A DNA stretch of 64,000 nt. Source: CAMAVH01 sp035714115 (GTDB lineage Bacteria > Pseudomonadota > Alphaproteobacteria > SMXQ01). The notes beneath the pieces were generated by a model, which worked only from the letters and a program-made list of their open reading frames with translations, ran no database searches and was not told the origin of the DNA. Position 1 is the first letter of the stretch; the number at the start of each line of letters is the position of its first letter. Position numbers and translations under genes: made by a program. The stretch is taken from positions 43,720 through 107,719 of the forward strand of contig DASTMO010000033.1 of assembly GCA_035714115.1 (NCBI GenBank). The letters run 5' to 3'. Shown in pieces: positions 18,953 through 27,197 of this stretch.

Positions 18953-19471
18953 GTGGCCGATCCCAAAGACAGCAGCATCCAGAAGCACACGATCGCCGTG
19001 CTCGTGGCCAACGAAGCGGGCGTGCTGGCGCGCGTCATCGGCCTGTTCTCGGGCCGCGGCTACAACATCGAGAGCCTGACCGTGGCCGAGGTCGACGCCG
19101 AGAAGGCGCAGTCGCGCATCACCATCGTCACCTCCGGCACCAAGCAGATCATCGAGCAGATCAAGGCGCAGCTGCGCCGCCTTGTGCCGGTGTTCAAGGT
19201 CAGCGACCTGACGACCGACGGCCCGGCCGTCGAGCGCGAGATGGCGCTGGTGAAGGTGGTTTCCAGCGGCGACAAGCGCGTCGAATCCCTGCGCATCGCC
19301 GACATTTTCCGTGCCGGCGTGGTCGATTCGACCAACAAGTCGTTCGTCTTCGAGATCACCGGGGCGACAGAAAAAATCAATGCTTTCATTAAGTTAATGG
19401 AGCCGCTCGGTCTCAAGGACGTGTCGCGGACCGGCGTCGTCGCTATTGCCCGGGGCGAGAAGCCCCTCTAA
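18953..19471 (+). CDS. ilvN: Acetolactate synthase small (regulatory) subunit
   Basis: Regulatory partner of IlvB that confers valine feedback inhibition. The 172-residue protein opens with an ACT domain (HTIAVLVANEAGVLARVIGLFSGRGYNIESL, about residues 12-85) and has the usual C-terminal half ending in GVVAIARGEK. Start codon is GTG with CGGAGTGAG upstream. The symbol ilvH is used for the same protein in some genomes. It lies 100 bp after ilvB across a strong hairpin, and 60 bp before ilvC across another. Confidence 0.95.
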   Translation: MADPKDSSIQKHTIAVLVANEAGVLARVIGLFSGRGYNIESLTVAEVDAEKAQSRITIVTSGTKQIIEQIKAQLRRLVPVFKVSDLTTDGPAVEREMALVKVVSSGDKRVESLRIADIFRAGVVDSTNKSFVFEITGATEKINAFIKLMEPLGLKDVSRTGVVAIARGEKPL

Positions 19472-19473
19472 AA

Positions 19474-19506
19474 CCCGTCCCGCCAGACCCTTTCAGGGGC
19501 GACGGG
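19474..19506 (+). promoter_or_regulatory. Hairpin between ilvN and ilvC
   Basis: CCCGTC (19474-19479) pairs with GACGGG (19501-19506), with an inner CCC/GGG helix around TTTCA. It starts 3 bp after the ilvN stop and ends 25 bp before the ilvC ATG. There is no T-run, so it is not a terminator by sequence. It is the second structured junction in the operon. Confidence 0.45.
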
Positions 19507-19531
19507 CTCTCCCAGAACAAGGAATACCGCT

Positions 19532-20551
19532 ATGCGCGTCTATTATGATCGTGATGCCGATGTGAACCTCGTCAAAGGCAAGAAGGTCGCCATCGTCGGC
19601 TACGGCAGCCAGGGCCATGCCCATGCCCTCAATCTGAAGGATTCGGGCGTGAAGGACGTGGTCGTCGCGCTGCGCGCCGGTTCCGCCACTGCCCAGAAGG
19701 CCGAAAACGCCGGCCTGAAGGTCATGACCCCGGTCGAGGCCGCCAAATGGGCCGATATCGTCATGATCCTGGTCCCCGACGAGCTCCAGGCCCAGCTTTA
19801 TAAGGACGATCTGCGCGACAACATGAAGAAGGGCGCCGCCCTGGTCTTCGCGCACGGCTTCAACATCCATTTCCAGCTGATCGAGCCGCGCCCCGACATG
19901 GACGTGTTCATGATCGCCCCGAAGGGCCCGGGCCACACGGTCCGCGGCGAGTACCAGAAGGGCGGCGGCGTGCCCTGCCTGATCGCCGTCCACCAGGACG
20001 CCAGCGGCAATGCCCATGACATCGGCCTGTCCTACGCCTCCGCCATCGGCGGCGGCCGTTCGGGCATCATCGAGACCAGCTTCCGCGAGGAATGCGAGAC
20101 CGACCTGTTCGGCGAGCAGTCCGTGCTCTGCGGCGGCCTGACTCAGCTCATCCAGGCCGGTTTCGAGACCCTGGTCGAGGCCGGCTACGCCCCGGAAATG
20201 GCCTATTTCGAGTGCCTGCACGAGGTGAAGCTGATCGTCGACCTGATCTATGAAGGCGGCATCGCCAACATGCGCTACTCGATCTCCAACACTGCGGAAT
20301 ACGGCGATTACGTCACCGGTCCGCGCCTGATCGACGCCGGCGTGAAGGCCCGTATGAAGGAAGTCCTGGACGACATCCAGTCGGGCAAGTTCGCCCGCAA
20401 CTGGGTTCAGGAGAACCAGGCCGGCCAGCCCTATTTCAAGGCCACCCGCCGCCGCAATTCGACCCATCAGATCGAGGAAGTGGGCGCCAAGCTGCGCGCC
20501 ATGATGCCGTGGATCGCCAAGAACCGCCTGGTCGACAAGACGAAGAACTAA
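19532..20551 (+). CDS. ilvC: Ketol-acid reductoisomerase (class I)
   Basis: NADPH- and Mg-dependent enzyme that isomerises and reduces acetolactate in branched-chain amino acid synthesis. The 339 residues are the length of class I (short) enzymes. The Rossmann motif is VGYGSQGHAHALN near residue 24; the active-site region includes APKGPGHTVRGEY, a DLFGEQSVLCGG metal-ligand block and ANMRYSISNTAEYGDY. An AACAAGGAA ribosome-binding site precedes the ATG. Last gene of ilvBNC; a strong terminator follows 24 bp after its stop. Confidence 0.97.
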   Translation: MRVYYDRDADVNLVKGKKVAIVGYGSQGHAHALNLKDSGVKDVVVALRAGSATAQKAENAGLKVMTPVEAAKWADIVMILVPDELQAQLYKDDLRDNMKKGAALVFAHGFNIHFQLIEPRPDMDVFMIAPKGPGHTVRGEYQKGGGVPCLIAVHQDASGNAHDIGLSYASAIGGGRSGIIETSFREECETDLFGEQSVLCGGLTQLIQAGFETLVEAGYAPEMAYFECLHEVKLIVDLIYEGGIANMRYSISNTAEYGDYVTGPRLIDAGVKARMKEVLDDIQSGKFARNWVQENQAGQPYFKATRRRNSTHQIEEVGAKLRAMMPWIAKNRLVDKTKN

Positions 20552-20574
20552 GCTCTCGAAACGGAGCCGGAATG

Positions 20575-20607
20575 AGGGCGGGCCGCGCAAGCGACCCGCC
20601 CTTTTTT
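20575..20607 (+). terminator. Rho-independent terminator of ilvBNC
   Basis: AGGGCGGG (20575-20582) and CCCGCCCT (20595-20602) form the stem, followed by a run of six T from 20602. It closes the ilv operon. Confidence 0.9.
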
Positions 20608-21098
20608 CATGCCCGGAATCTGGCCGGGGAGCGGGCGGGCGGCGGCGGCAAATCGTTAATGGCTGGCTTTCGGCGCGGGCAGAAATTGCCCGCAATTTCA
20701 GAGCATTTTCGGAAAAACGCCGTTGGAAACAGCGGCGAAAAGCCGTAAAAAAAGAAAACGTTAACCAATTTTTTTAATAATTCGCCGACGATGCGCCTGA
20801 AGCTCGATCTGAGGCCCGATTTTTTGCCGGGCGAAGGCACGTCAGAGGCTTTGAGAAATTTCGAGACCGGCGCGCGGAAACGTCCGCCGGTGACCGGGGG
20901 AGGCGATTGTTGAGCTCGATGGGGGAGCTGCGCGCGCGGCGCGAATTTGCCGCGCACCTGCGTCACTTCATCCGCATGCCATCATTCGACCCAATATCGA
21001 TGCGATAACCTCGCGCGCTTCGCGAATGCGCGTGTGACGACGGCGACTACGTACAAAGATCGGCGCAGCCGATCGAAGACAGAAGGGACTAAGTCGAT
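20608..21098 (+). promoter_or_regulatory. Long structured upstream region of mreB
   Basis: This 491-bp gap has no convincing gene. Inverted repeats are GCGGGCA/TGCCCGC (about 20677-20695), GCGCGGC/GCCGCGC (about 20934-20955) and a perfect GATCGGC-GCA-GCCGATC (21058-21074) 24 bp before the mreB ATG. Around 20740-20790 is an AT-rich patch with two A/T runs, unlike the rest of the region, where promoter elements are most likely. No ribosome-binding site better than AGAAGGGACT exists upstream of mreB. A long 5' UTR with several hairpins is a reasonable reading. Confidence 0.45.
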
Positions 21099-22139
21099 AT
21101 GTTTTCTGGATTGTTGGGGATGCTCTCGGCCGACATGGCCATCGACCTGGGCACGGCGAACACGCTGGTCTACGTCAAGGGTCGCGGCATCGTCCTGAAT
21201 GAACCTTCTGTCGTCGCCATCGCCAACATCAAAGGCAAGAAGCAGGTTCTCGCCGTCGGCGACGAAGCGAAGATGATGCTCGGCCGTACGCCCGGCAACA
21301 TCGAAGCGATCCGCCCCTTGCGCGACGGCGTCATCGCCGACTTCGAAATCGCCGAAGAGATGATCAAGCACTTCATCCGCAAGGTGCACAACCGCCGCAG
21401 CTTCGCTTCGCCGCAGATCATCGTCTGCGTGCCCTCCGGCTCCACCGCCGTCGAGCGCCGCGCGATTCAGGAATCGGCCGAAGCGGCCGGCGCGCGCCGC
21501 GTCTTCCTCATCGAAGAGCCGATGGCCGCCGCGATCGGCGCCGGCTTGCCGGTCACCGAGCCGACCGGCTCGATGGTCGTCGATATCGGCGGCGGCACCA
21601 CGGAAGTCGCCGTGCTTTCGCTCGGCGGCATCGTCTATTCGCGCAGCGTGCGCGTCGGCGGCGACAAGATGGACGAGGCGATCATCGCCTACATCCGCCG
21701 CAACCATAACCTGCTGGTCGGCGAAGGCTCCGCCGAGCGCATCAAGAAGGAAATCGGCTCGGCCTGCCCGCCGCCGGACGGCGAAGGCCGCGTCATGGAG
21801 ATCAAGGGCCGCGACCTGATGAATGGCGTGCCGAAAGAGCTGATCATCAGCGAGCGCCAGATCGCCGAGAGCCTGGCCGAACCGATCAGCGCCATCGTCG
21901 AGGCGGTGAAGGTCGCGCTCGAGCACACGGCGCCGGAACTGGCCGCCGACATCGTCGACAAGGGCATCGTCATGACCGGCGGCGGCGCGCTGCTCGGCAA
22001 CCTCGACTACGTGCTGCGCCACGCCACGGGCCTGCCGGTGTCGATCGCCGATGATCCGCTGTCCTGCGTCGTGCTCGGCACGGGCCGCGCCTTGGAAGAG
22101 ATGAAGACGCTCAAGCACGTCTTGAGCCAAAGCTACTAA
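21099..22139 (+). CDS. mreB: MreB, actin-like rod-shape protein
   Basis: Cytoskeletal ATPase that forms membrane-bound filaments guiding sidewall peptidoglycan synthesis. The 346-residue protein shows the actin-fold motifs IDLGTANTLVYVKG (phosphate 1), VVDIGGGTTEVAVLSLGG (phosphate 2) and MTGGGALLGNLD (adenosine). The N-terminal MFSGLLGMLSADMAIDLG is the membrane-anchoring start typical of rod-complex MreB. It is the first gene of the mreB-mreC-mreD-mrdA-mrdB cluster, all on the plus strand with small gaps or overlaps, and follows a long structured leader. Confidence 0.98.
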   Translation: MFSGLLGMLSADMAIDLGTANTLVYVKGRGIVLNEPSVVAIANIKGKKQVLAVGDEAKMMLGRTPGNIEAIRPLRDGVIADFEIAEEMIKHFIRKVHNRRSFASPQIIVCVPSGSTAVERRAIQESAEAAGARRVFLIEEPMAAAIGAGLPVTEPTGSMVVDIGGGTTEVAVLSLGGIVYSRSVRVGGDKMDEAIIAYIRRNHNLLVGEGSAERIKKEIGSACPPPDGEGRVMEIKGRDLMNGVPKELIISERQIAESLAEPISAIVEAVKVALEHTAPELAADIVDKGIVMTGGGALLGNLDYVLRHATGLPVSIADDPLSCVVLGTGRALEEMKTLKHVLSQSY

Positions 22140-22182
22140 GACGACGAAGACCCCTTAGCGGGAGACGGGCGACCGGACGCAG

Positions 22183-23187
22183 ATGGCGGGCAAGATTCAG
22201 AAGCAAGGCGTGATGGCCAAGCTGGCGACCCTTCGGGGTTTCGCCCAGCGCTTCGCTTTTGCCTCGCTGTTCGTGCTCGCCTTCGTTCTGATGATGCTCG
22301 GCAAGGCCGAGAACATGGTCGTCGAGCGCGCGCGCGGCGCCATCTCCGATCTCGCCGCGCCGATCCTCGATGCCGTGTCGCGCCCCGTCGCGACCGTGAC
22401 CGATCTCATCACTCAAACCACCGAGATGATGAACCTGCGCGACGAGAACGCCCGTCTGCGCGAGGAGAACACCCGCCTGCGCGCTTGGCATGGCGTGGCG
22501 ACGCATCTCGCCGCCGAGAACGAAGCCCTGCGCAATCTTTTGAACTACATGCCGCCGGCCAAGGGCGGCTTCATCTCGGCGCGCATCGTCGGCGACGGCG
22601 GCGGCCCGTTCGTGCGCAGCGCGCTGATCAGCTCGGGCGCGCGCGACGGCATCAGCAAGGGTCTCGGGGTGATCAACGAGGACGGCCTGGTCGGCCGCGT
22701 CACCGACGTCGGCCAGCGCTCGGCGCGCCTGCTGCTCCTCACCGACTTCAATTCGCGCATCCCGGTCATGATCGAGAGCAGCCGCGACCGCGCCATCCTG
22801 CAAGGCAACAACTCGTCCCAGCCGCAGCTCACTCTGCTGCCCGCCAACGCCCGGCCCAAGGTCGGCGAACGCGTCGTCACCTCAGGCCACGGCGGCCTGC
22901 TGCCGGCCGGCCTGCCGGTCGGCATTATCGCCACGGCGCGCGACGGCCAGGTGCGCGTACAGCCCTTCGTCAATTGGGACAAGCTGGAATATGTCCGCAT
23001 CGTCGACTTCGGCCCGATCCCGGCGCCGGAAGCGAGCGCGGCCGACGCGCCGGTGATCCTGCCGCTGCCCGAACGCCCGGCGCTGCGCCGCGCGCCGGTC
23101 AATGAGGATCCGCCGGACGAAGACGAGGACGGCGTGCCGCCGGCGGCGGAAGCCATTCCTCCGACGCCTCTCGGATCCGGACAATGA
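22183..23187 (+). CDS. mreC: MreC, rod-shape bitopic membrane protein
   Basis: Periplasmic scaffold linking MreB filaments to PBP2 and RodA. The 334 residues include one N-terminal membrane helix (about 26-46, FASLFVLAFVLMMLGKA), a coiled coil with a leucine-spaced run (LRDENARLREENTRLRAW, about 85-105) and the beta-barrel MreC domain (about 125-280: GVINEDGLVGRVTDVG, VVTSGHGGLLPAGLPVGII). A Pro/Glu/Asp-rich C-terminal tail of about 50 residues is longer than in E. coli and probably disordered. Its stop overlaps the mreD start (ATGA). Confidence 0.96.
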   Translation: MAGKIQKQGVMAKLATLRGFAQRFAFASLFVLAFVLMMLGKAENMVVERARGAISDLAAPILDAVSRPVATVTDLITQTTEMMNLRDENARLREENTRLRAWHGVATHLAAENEALRNLLNYMPPAKGGFISARIVGDGGGPFVRSALISSGARDGISKGLGVINEDGLVGRVTDVGQRSARLLLLTDFNSRIPVMIESSRDRAILQGNNSSQPQLTLLPANARPKVGERVVTSGHGGLLPAGLPVGIIATARDGQVRVQPFVNWDKLEYVRIVDFGPIPAPEASAADAPVILPLPERPALRRAPVNEDPPDEDEDGVPPAAEAIPPTPLGSGQ

Positions 23188-23702
23188 AGAGCGGGGGGCT
23201 CTGGCAGCGTCTGGACCGGTTCGGTCGCAACCTGGTCCCCTTCGCCATCACGCTCCTTCTGGTGGTGCTCGGCGCGGTGCGCCTGCCGGTCGCCGGCTAC
23301 GCCACGGTCGTGCCGCTCTTCGCGCTCTGCGCCGTGTTCTTCTGGGCGGTCTACCGGCCGCAGCTGCTGCCGGCCTGGCTGGTCTTCATCATCGGCCTGG
23401 TGCAGGACGCGCTGTCGGGCACGCCGCTCGGCCTTTCCGCCATCATGCTGCTGATCGTCTATGGCATGGTGGCGAGCCAGCGCCGTTTCTTCATGAACAA
23501 GCCGTTCACGCTGATCTGGGCCGGCTTCACGTTGATCGCCTTGATCGCCATCGTCGTCTCCTGGCTGCTCGCCTCGATCACGGTGGCGCATATCATCCGG
23601 CCGGGCCCGGCGATGTTCCAACTGCTGCTCACCCTTGCGCTCTATCCGGCGATCACCGCGATGCTCGCCGGCGCGCAGCGCCTCTTGCCGCAACAGGCGT
23701 GA
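23184..23702 (+). CDS. mreD: MreD, rod-shape integral membrane protein
   Basis: Polytopic partner of MreC in the elongasome. The 172-residue protein is almost entirely hydrophobic, with about five membrane helices (for example FAITLLLVVLGAVRLPV, VVPLFALCAVFFWAVY, LVFIIGLVQDALSGTPLG). The IIGLVQDALSGTPLGL segment is the MreD signature region. Start overlaps mreC by 4 bp and its stop is 7 bp before mrdA. Confidence 0.93.
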   Translation: MKSGGLWQRLDRFGRNLVPFAITLLLVVLGAVRLPVAGYATVVPLFALCAVFFWAVYRPQLLPAWLVFIIGLVQDALSGTPLGLSAIMLLIVYGMVASQRRFFMNKPFTLIWAGFTLIALIAIVVSWLLASITVAHIIRPGPAMFQLLLTLALYPAITAMLAGAQRLLPQQA

Positions 23703-23709
23703 GGCGGCG

Positions 23710-25617
23710 ATGAATCGCGATCAGGACCGCACCCGCTCCTTCACCCGCCGCGCCGTCATCCTTGGCGGCGTGCAGGTCGTGCTGTTCTCGGCGCTGACCG
23801 GGCGCATGTACTACCTCCAGGTCATCGAGTCCGAGAAGTACAAGGTTCTCGCCGAGGACAACCGCATCAACCTGCGGCTGTTGCCGCCACCGCGCGGGCG
23901 CATCGTCGACCGTCTCGGCGTGCAGGTGGCGACCAACAAGCAGAACTACCGCGTCATCGTCGTCGCCGAGAAGGCCGCCGATGTCGAACGCACGCTCGAG
24001 CGCGTCGGGGCCATCGTCGAGCTGACCGATTACGAGAAGCGCCGCATCATGCGCGAGGTGAAGCGCAAGCGTAGCTTCATCCCGACCATGGTGCGCGAGA
24101 ACCTGACCTGGGAAGAGGTCTCGCGCCTTGAGGTCAACGCTCCGGATCTGCCGGGCGTCAGCATCGAGATGGGCCAGACGCGCCATTACCCTTATGCCGA
24201 GCAGACGGCGCATCTCATCGGCTATGTCGCCGCCGTCTCCGAGAAGGAGCTGACTGGCGATCCGCTTTTGGAATTGCCCGATTTCCGCATCGGCAAGAAC
24301 GGCATCGAGAAGACGCACGACCTGCGCCTGCGCGGACGCGCCGGGCGCAGCGAGATGGAAGTCAACGCGGTCGGCCGCGTCATCCGCGAGCTCAGCCGCA
24401 ACGACGGCGTGCCGGGCGAAGACATCCAGCTGACCATCGACATGGGGCTGCAGTCCTTCGCGCACGAACGCTTCGGCGAGGAGAGCGGCGCTGCCGTGGT
24501 GATGGACGTGACCAACGGCGAGGTGCTGGCGCTGGTCTCGACGCCGAGCTTCGATCCGAACCTGTTCAGCAAGGGCATCAGCGGCGAAAACTGGCGCGCG
24601 CTGCTCGCCAACGAGAAGGCGCCCCTGACCAACAAAGCGCTCGCCGGCCAATATCCGCCCGGCTCGACCTTCAAGATGGTGGTGGCGCTCGCCGCGCTCG
24701 ACAGCGGCGTCGTGACCTCCGATCACCGCGTCTTCTGCCCCGGCCATCGCGACCTCGGCAATGTCCGCTTCCATTGCTGGAAGAAGGGCGGCCATGGCAC
24801 GGTCGACATGGTCCAGGGCTTGATGCACTCCTGCGACGTCTATTTCTACGATCTGGCGCAGAAGATCGGCATCGACCGCATCTCCGAAATGGGCAAGCGC
24901 TTCGGCCTCGGCGCGCAGCTCGGCATCGAGCTGCCGGGCGAGAAACCTGGCCTAATGCCGACGCGCGATTGGAAGCGCCGCGTTCTCGGGCATGGCTGGT
25001 CGCTCGGCGAGACGCTGGTCGCCGGCATCGGCCAGGGCTTCATCCTGACCACGCCGCTGCAGCTCGCGACCATGACGGCGCGCATCGCCAGCGGCAAGGC
25101 GGTGACGCCGACGCTGACGCGCCGTGCCGTGGCCATGTCGTCGAACGATAGCTTGATCTCTAGCGCCCATGCCGCCGACGGATTCGAGTTCGCTTCGCTC
25201 GGCCTGCCGCAGTCCTATCTCGCCGTGGCGCGCGCCGGCATGAACGCCGTCTCCAATATTCCCGGCGGCACCGCCTATAACGCGCGCATCAAGGACAAGG
25301 GCTTCGAGCTGGCCGGCAAGACCGGTTCGGCCCAAGTGAAACGCATCACCATGGCCGAGCGCGCCACCGGCGTGCTCAAGAACGAGCAGCGGCCATGGAA
25401 GGATCGCGACCATGCGCTGTTCGTCGCCTTCGCGCCGGTCGACAATCCGCGCTACGCCATCGGCATGATCGTCGAGCATGGCGGCGGCGGCGCGGCGGTG
25501 GCCGCCCCGATCGCCCGCGACATCCTCTTGGAAGCGCAGAAGCGCGATTCCGTCACTAAGGCGCCGACCGCCAAGCTTGCCGTGCTGGGCCCGCTGCCCA
25601 TGCCGCGCGAACCGTGA
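23710..25617 (+). CDS. mrdA: Penicillin-binding protein 2 (elongation transpeptidase)
   Basis: Class B PBP that crosslinks sidewall peptidoglycan with RodA. The 635-residue protein has an N-terminal membrane helix (about 15-38, RAVILGGVQVVLFSALTG), a dimerisation/pedestal region (LPPPRGRIVDRLGVQVATN), and a transpeptidase domain with SxxK at Ser319 (GSTFK), SxN as SCD in MHSCDVYFYDLA, and KTG at Lys537 (GKTGSAQ). The Asp in SCD replaces the usual Asn, a variation common in the PBP2 group. The ATG at 23710 follows GAGGCGGCG; an upstream ATG in the same frame lies inside mreD and was rejected. Confidence 0.96.
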   Translation: MNRDQDRTRSFTRRAVILGGVQVVLFSALTGRMYYLQVIESEKYKVLAEDNRINLRLLPPPRGRIVDRLGVQVATNKQNYRVIVVAEKAADVERTLERVGAIVELTDYEKRRIMREVKRKRSFIPTMVRENLTWEEVSRLEVNAPDLPGVSIEMGQTRHYPYAEQTAHLIGYVAAVSEKELTGDPLLELPDFRIGKNGIEKTHDLRLRGRAGRSEMEVNAVGRVIRELSRNDGVPGEDIQLTIDMGLQSFAHERFGEESGAAVVMDVTNGEVLALVSTPSFDPNLFSKGISGENWRALLANEKAPLTNKALAGQYPPGSTFKMVVALAALDSGVVTSDHRVFCPGHRDLGNVRFHCWKKGGHGTVDMVQGLMHSCDVYFYDLAQKIGIDRISEMGKRFGLGAQLGIELPGEKPGLMPTRDWKRRVLGHGWSLGETLVAGIGQGFILTTPLQLATMTARIASGKAVTPTLTRRAVAMSSNDSLISSAHAADGFEFASLGLPQSYLAVARAGMNAVSNIPGGTAYNARIKDKGFELAGKTGSAQVKRITMAERATGVLKNEQRPWKDRDHALFVAFAPVDNPRYAIGMIVEHGGGGAAVAAPIARDILLEAQKRDSVTKAPTAKLAVLGPLPMPREP

Positions 25618-25627
25618 GGCGCGGCGC

Positions 25628-26770
25628 ATGACCATGCTCTCCTCCTCGCGCGGCGTGCAGATGACGCTGGCGCAGAAATTCTGGCAGATCAATTGGGGTC
25701 TGATCCTGCTGCTGGCGCTGGTCAGCTCGATCGGCTTCGCCATGCTCTATTCCGCGGCGGGCGGCAGCTTCGAGCCTTGGGCGGTGCGTCAGATGGCGCG
25801 CTTCGCCGCCGGCTGCTGCATCATGTTGATGGTCGCCATGGTCGATCTGCGCGTCTGGATGCGCTACGCCTATCTGATCTACGGCATCGGCCTGATGATG
25901 CTGGTCTGGGTCGATCTGGCGGGCGTCGTCGGCATGGGCGCGCAGCGCTGGATCAACATCGGCCCGCTCAGCATTCAGCCGTCCGAGATCATGAAGGTCG
26001 CCATCGTCCTCGTGCTGGCGCGCTATTTCCATGGCCTCAGCCACGAGCAGGTCGGCCGGCCGCAATATCTTGTCTGGCCGCTGATGCTCGTCGTCATGCC
26101 GTCGGGCCTGGTGTTGGTGCAGCCCGACCTCGGCACCGCCGGCATGCTGATCATGACCTCGGGCATGCTGTTCCTGCTGGCCGGCGTGCGCCTGTGGAAG
26201 TTCGCCATCGTCATCGCCGGCGGCGGCGCCATGCTGCCGATCGCCTGGGGCTTCCTGCGCGACTACCAGAAGAATCGCGTGCTCACCTTCATGAACCCGG
26301 AAAGCGATCCGCTCGGCTCCGGCTATCACATCATGCAGTCGAAGATCGCGCTCGGTTCGGGCGGCATCTTCGGCAAGGGCTTCCTCGAAGGCAGCCAGGC
26401 CCATCTGAACTTCCTGCCGGAAAAGCAGACCGACTTCATCTTCACGGCGCTGGCCGAGGAATGGGGCATCGTCGGCGGCCTGACCCTGCTGGCGCTCTAT
26501 TCATTGATCATCGCTTACGGCTACGCCATCGCGCTGCGCAGCCGCAGCCAGTTCGGCCGCCTGCTGGCGCTCGGCCTGACGTCGATGTTCTTCCTATACG
26601 TCTTCATCAACGTCGCCATGGTCATGGGCCTGCTGCCCGTGGTCGGCGTGCCTTTGCCGCTGGTGTCCTACGGCGGCACCTCGATGCTGACCCTGCTGTT
26701 CAGCTTCGGGCTGATCATCGGGGTCTATATCCACCGCGACACGGCGGTCGGGCGGAGCGGCGCGGAATAG
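25628..26770 (+). CDS. mrdB: RodA, SEDS-family peptidoglycan polymerase
   Basis: Lipid II polymerase of the elongasome, acting with PBP2. The 380-residue protein has about ten membrane helices and SEDS signatures: GAQRWINIGPLSIQPSEIMK, the LNFLPEKQTDFIFTALAEEWG loop, and GVPLPLVSYGGTSML near the C-terminus. The Asp of PEKQTDF corresponds to the catalytic residue. The ATG at 25628 is 10 bp after the mrdA stop and is followed by a second Met two codons on. Last gene of the cell-shape operon; the terminator at 26821-26845 follows. Confidence 0.96.
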   Translation: MTMLSSSRGVQMTLAQKFWQINWGLILLLALVSSIGFAMLYSAAGGSFEPWAVRQMARFAAGCCIMLMVAMVDLRVWMRYAYLIYGIGLMMLVWVDLAGVVGMGAQRWINIGPLSIQPSEIMKVAIVLVLARYFHGLSHEQVGRPQYLVWPLMLVVMPSGLVLVQPDLGTAGMLIMTSGMLFLLAGVRLWKFAIVIAGGGAMLPIAWGFLRDYQKNRVLTFMNPESDPLGSGYHIMQSKIALGSGGIFGKGFLEGSQAHLNFLPEKQTDFIFTALAEEWGIVGGLTLLALYSLIIAYGYAIALRSRSQFGRLLALGLTSMFFLYVFINVAMVMGLLPVVGVPLPLVSYGGTSMLTLLFSFGLIIGVYIHRDTAVGRSGAE

Positions 26771-26820
26771 CCCGGTCCGGCGCTCGTTCGAGCCGGTTTT
26801 CCAAGTTATGCACAGGCTGA

Positions 26821-26845
26821 AAACCCGCATAAAACGCGGGTTTTT
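26821..26845 (+). terminator. Terminator of the mre-mrd operon
   Basis: AAACCCGC (26821-26828) pairs with GCGGGTTT (26836-26843), loop ATAAAAC, ending in TTTTT. Confidence 0.85.
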
Positions 26846-26935
26846 CCCGCTGCCTGCGCTCTGTCGCATCCCCTATCGACAAGCCCAGCGGGCTTTGCTA
26901 TATCCCCGGTCCCTCTTGGGGGCGCAAGCCTTTGG

Positions 26936-27011
<76 letters not shown>

Positions 27012-27022
27012 TTCCCAAAAAG

Positions 27023-27058
27023 CCTTTCGATAGCCTGACCGCTGCCGAAGGGTTTTTT
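27023..27058 (+). terminator. Terminator after tRNA-Lys
   Basis: CCTTTCG (27023-27029) pairs with CGAAGGG (27046-27052, one T-G pair), followed by TTTTTT. Confidence 0.75.
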
Positions 27059-27197
27059 CATGCCCGCATTTCCCTTTTCGCTCTGCGCGATCCACACGCC
27101 TGTTACCGGTGGTGATAGGCCTTCGCGCGTTGTGATCGCGATGCGCGGCGGCTAAGGTTTCTTCCAACGCATAAGAGAACCGTTGGAGGAGACCGAT

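Noticed and set aside
20761..20777. Possible CtrA site, TTAA-N-TTAA, ahead of mreB
   Set aside because: The spacer is 9 bp, whereas the CtrA consensus needs 7.
23635..23709. Upstream in-frame start for mrdA inside mreD
   Set aside because: The ATG at 23710 has a better-placed ribosome-binding site and gives the family N-terminus; the longer form overlaps mreD coding sequence.
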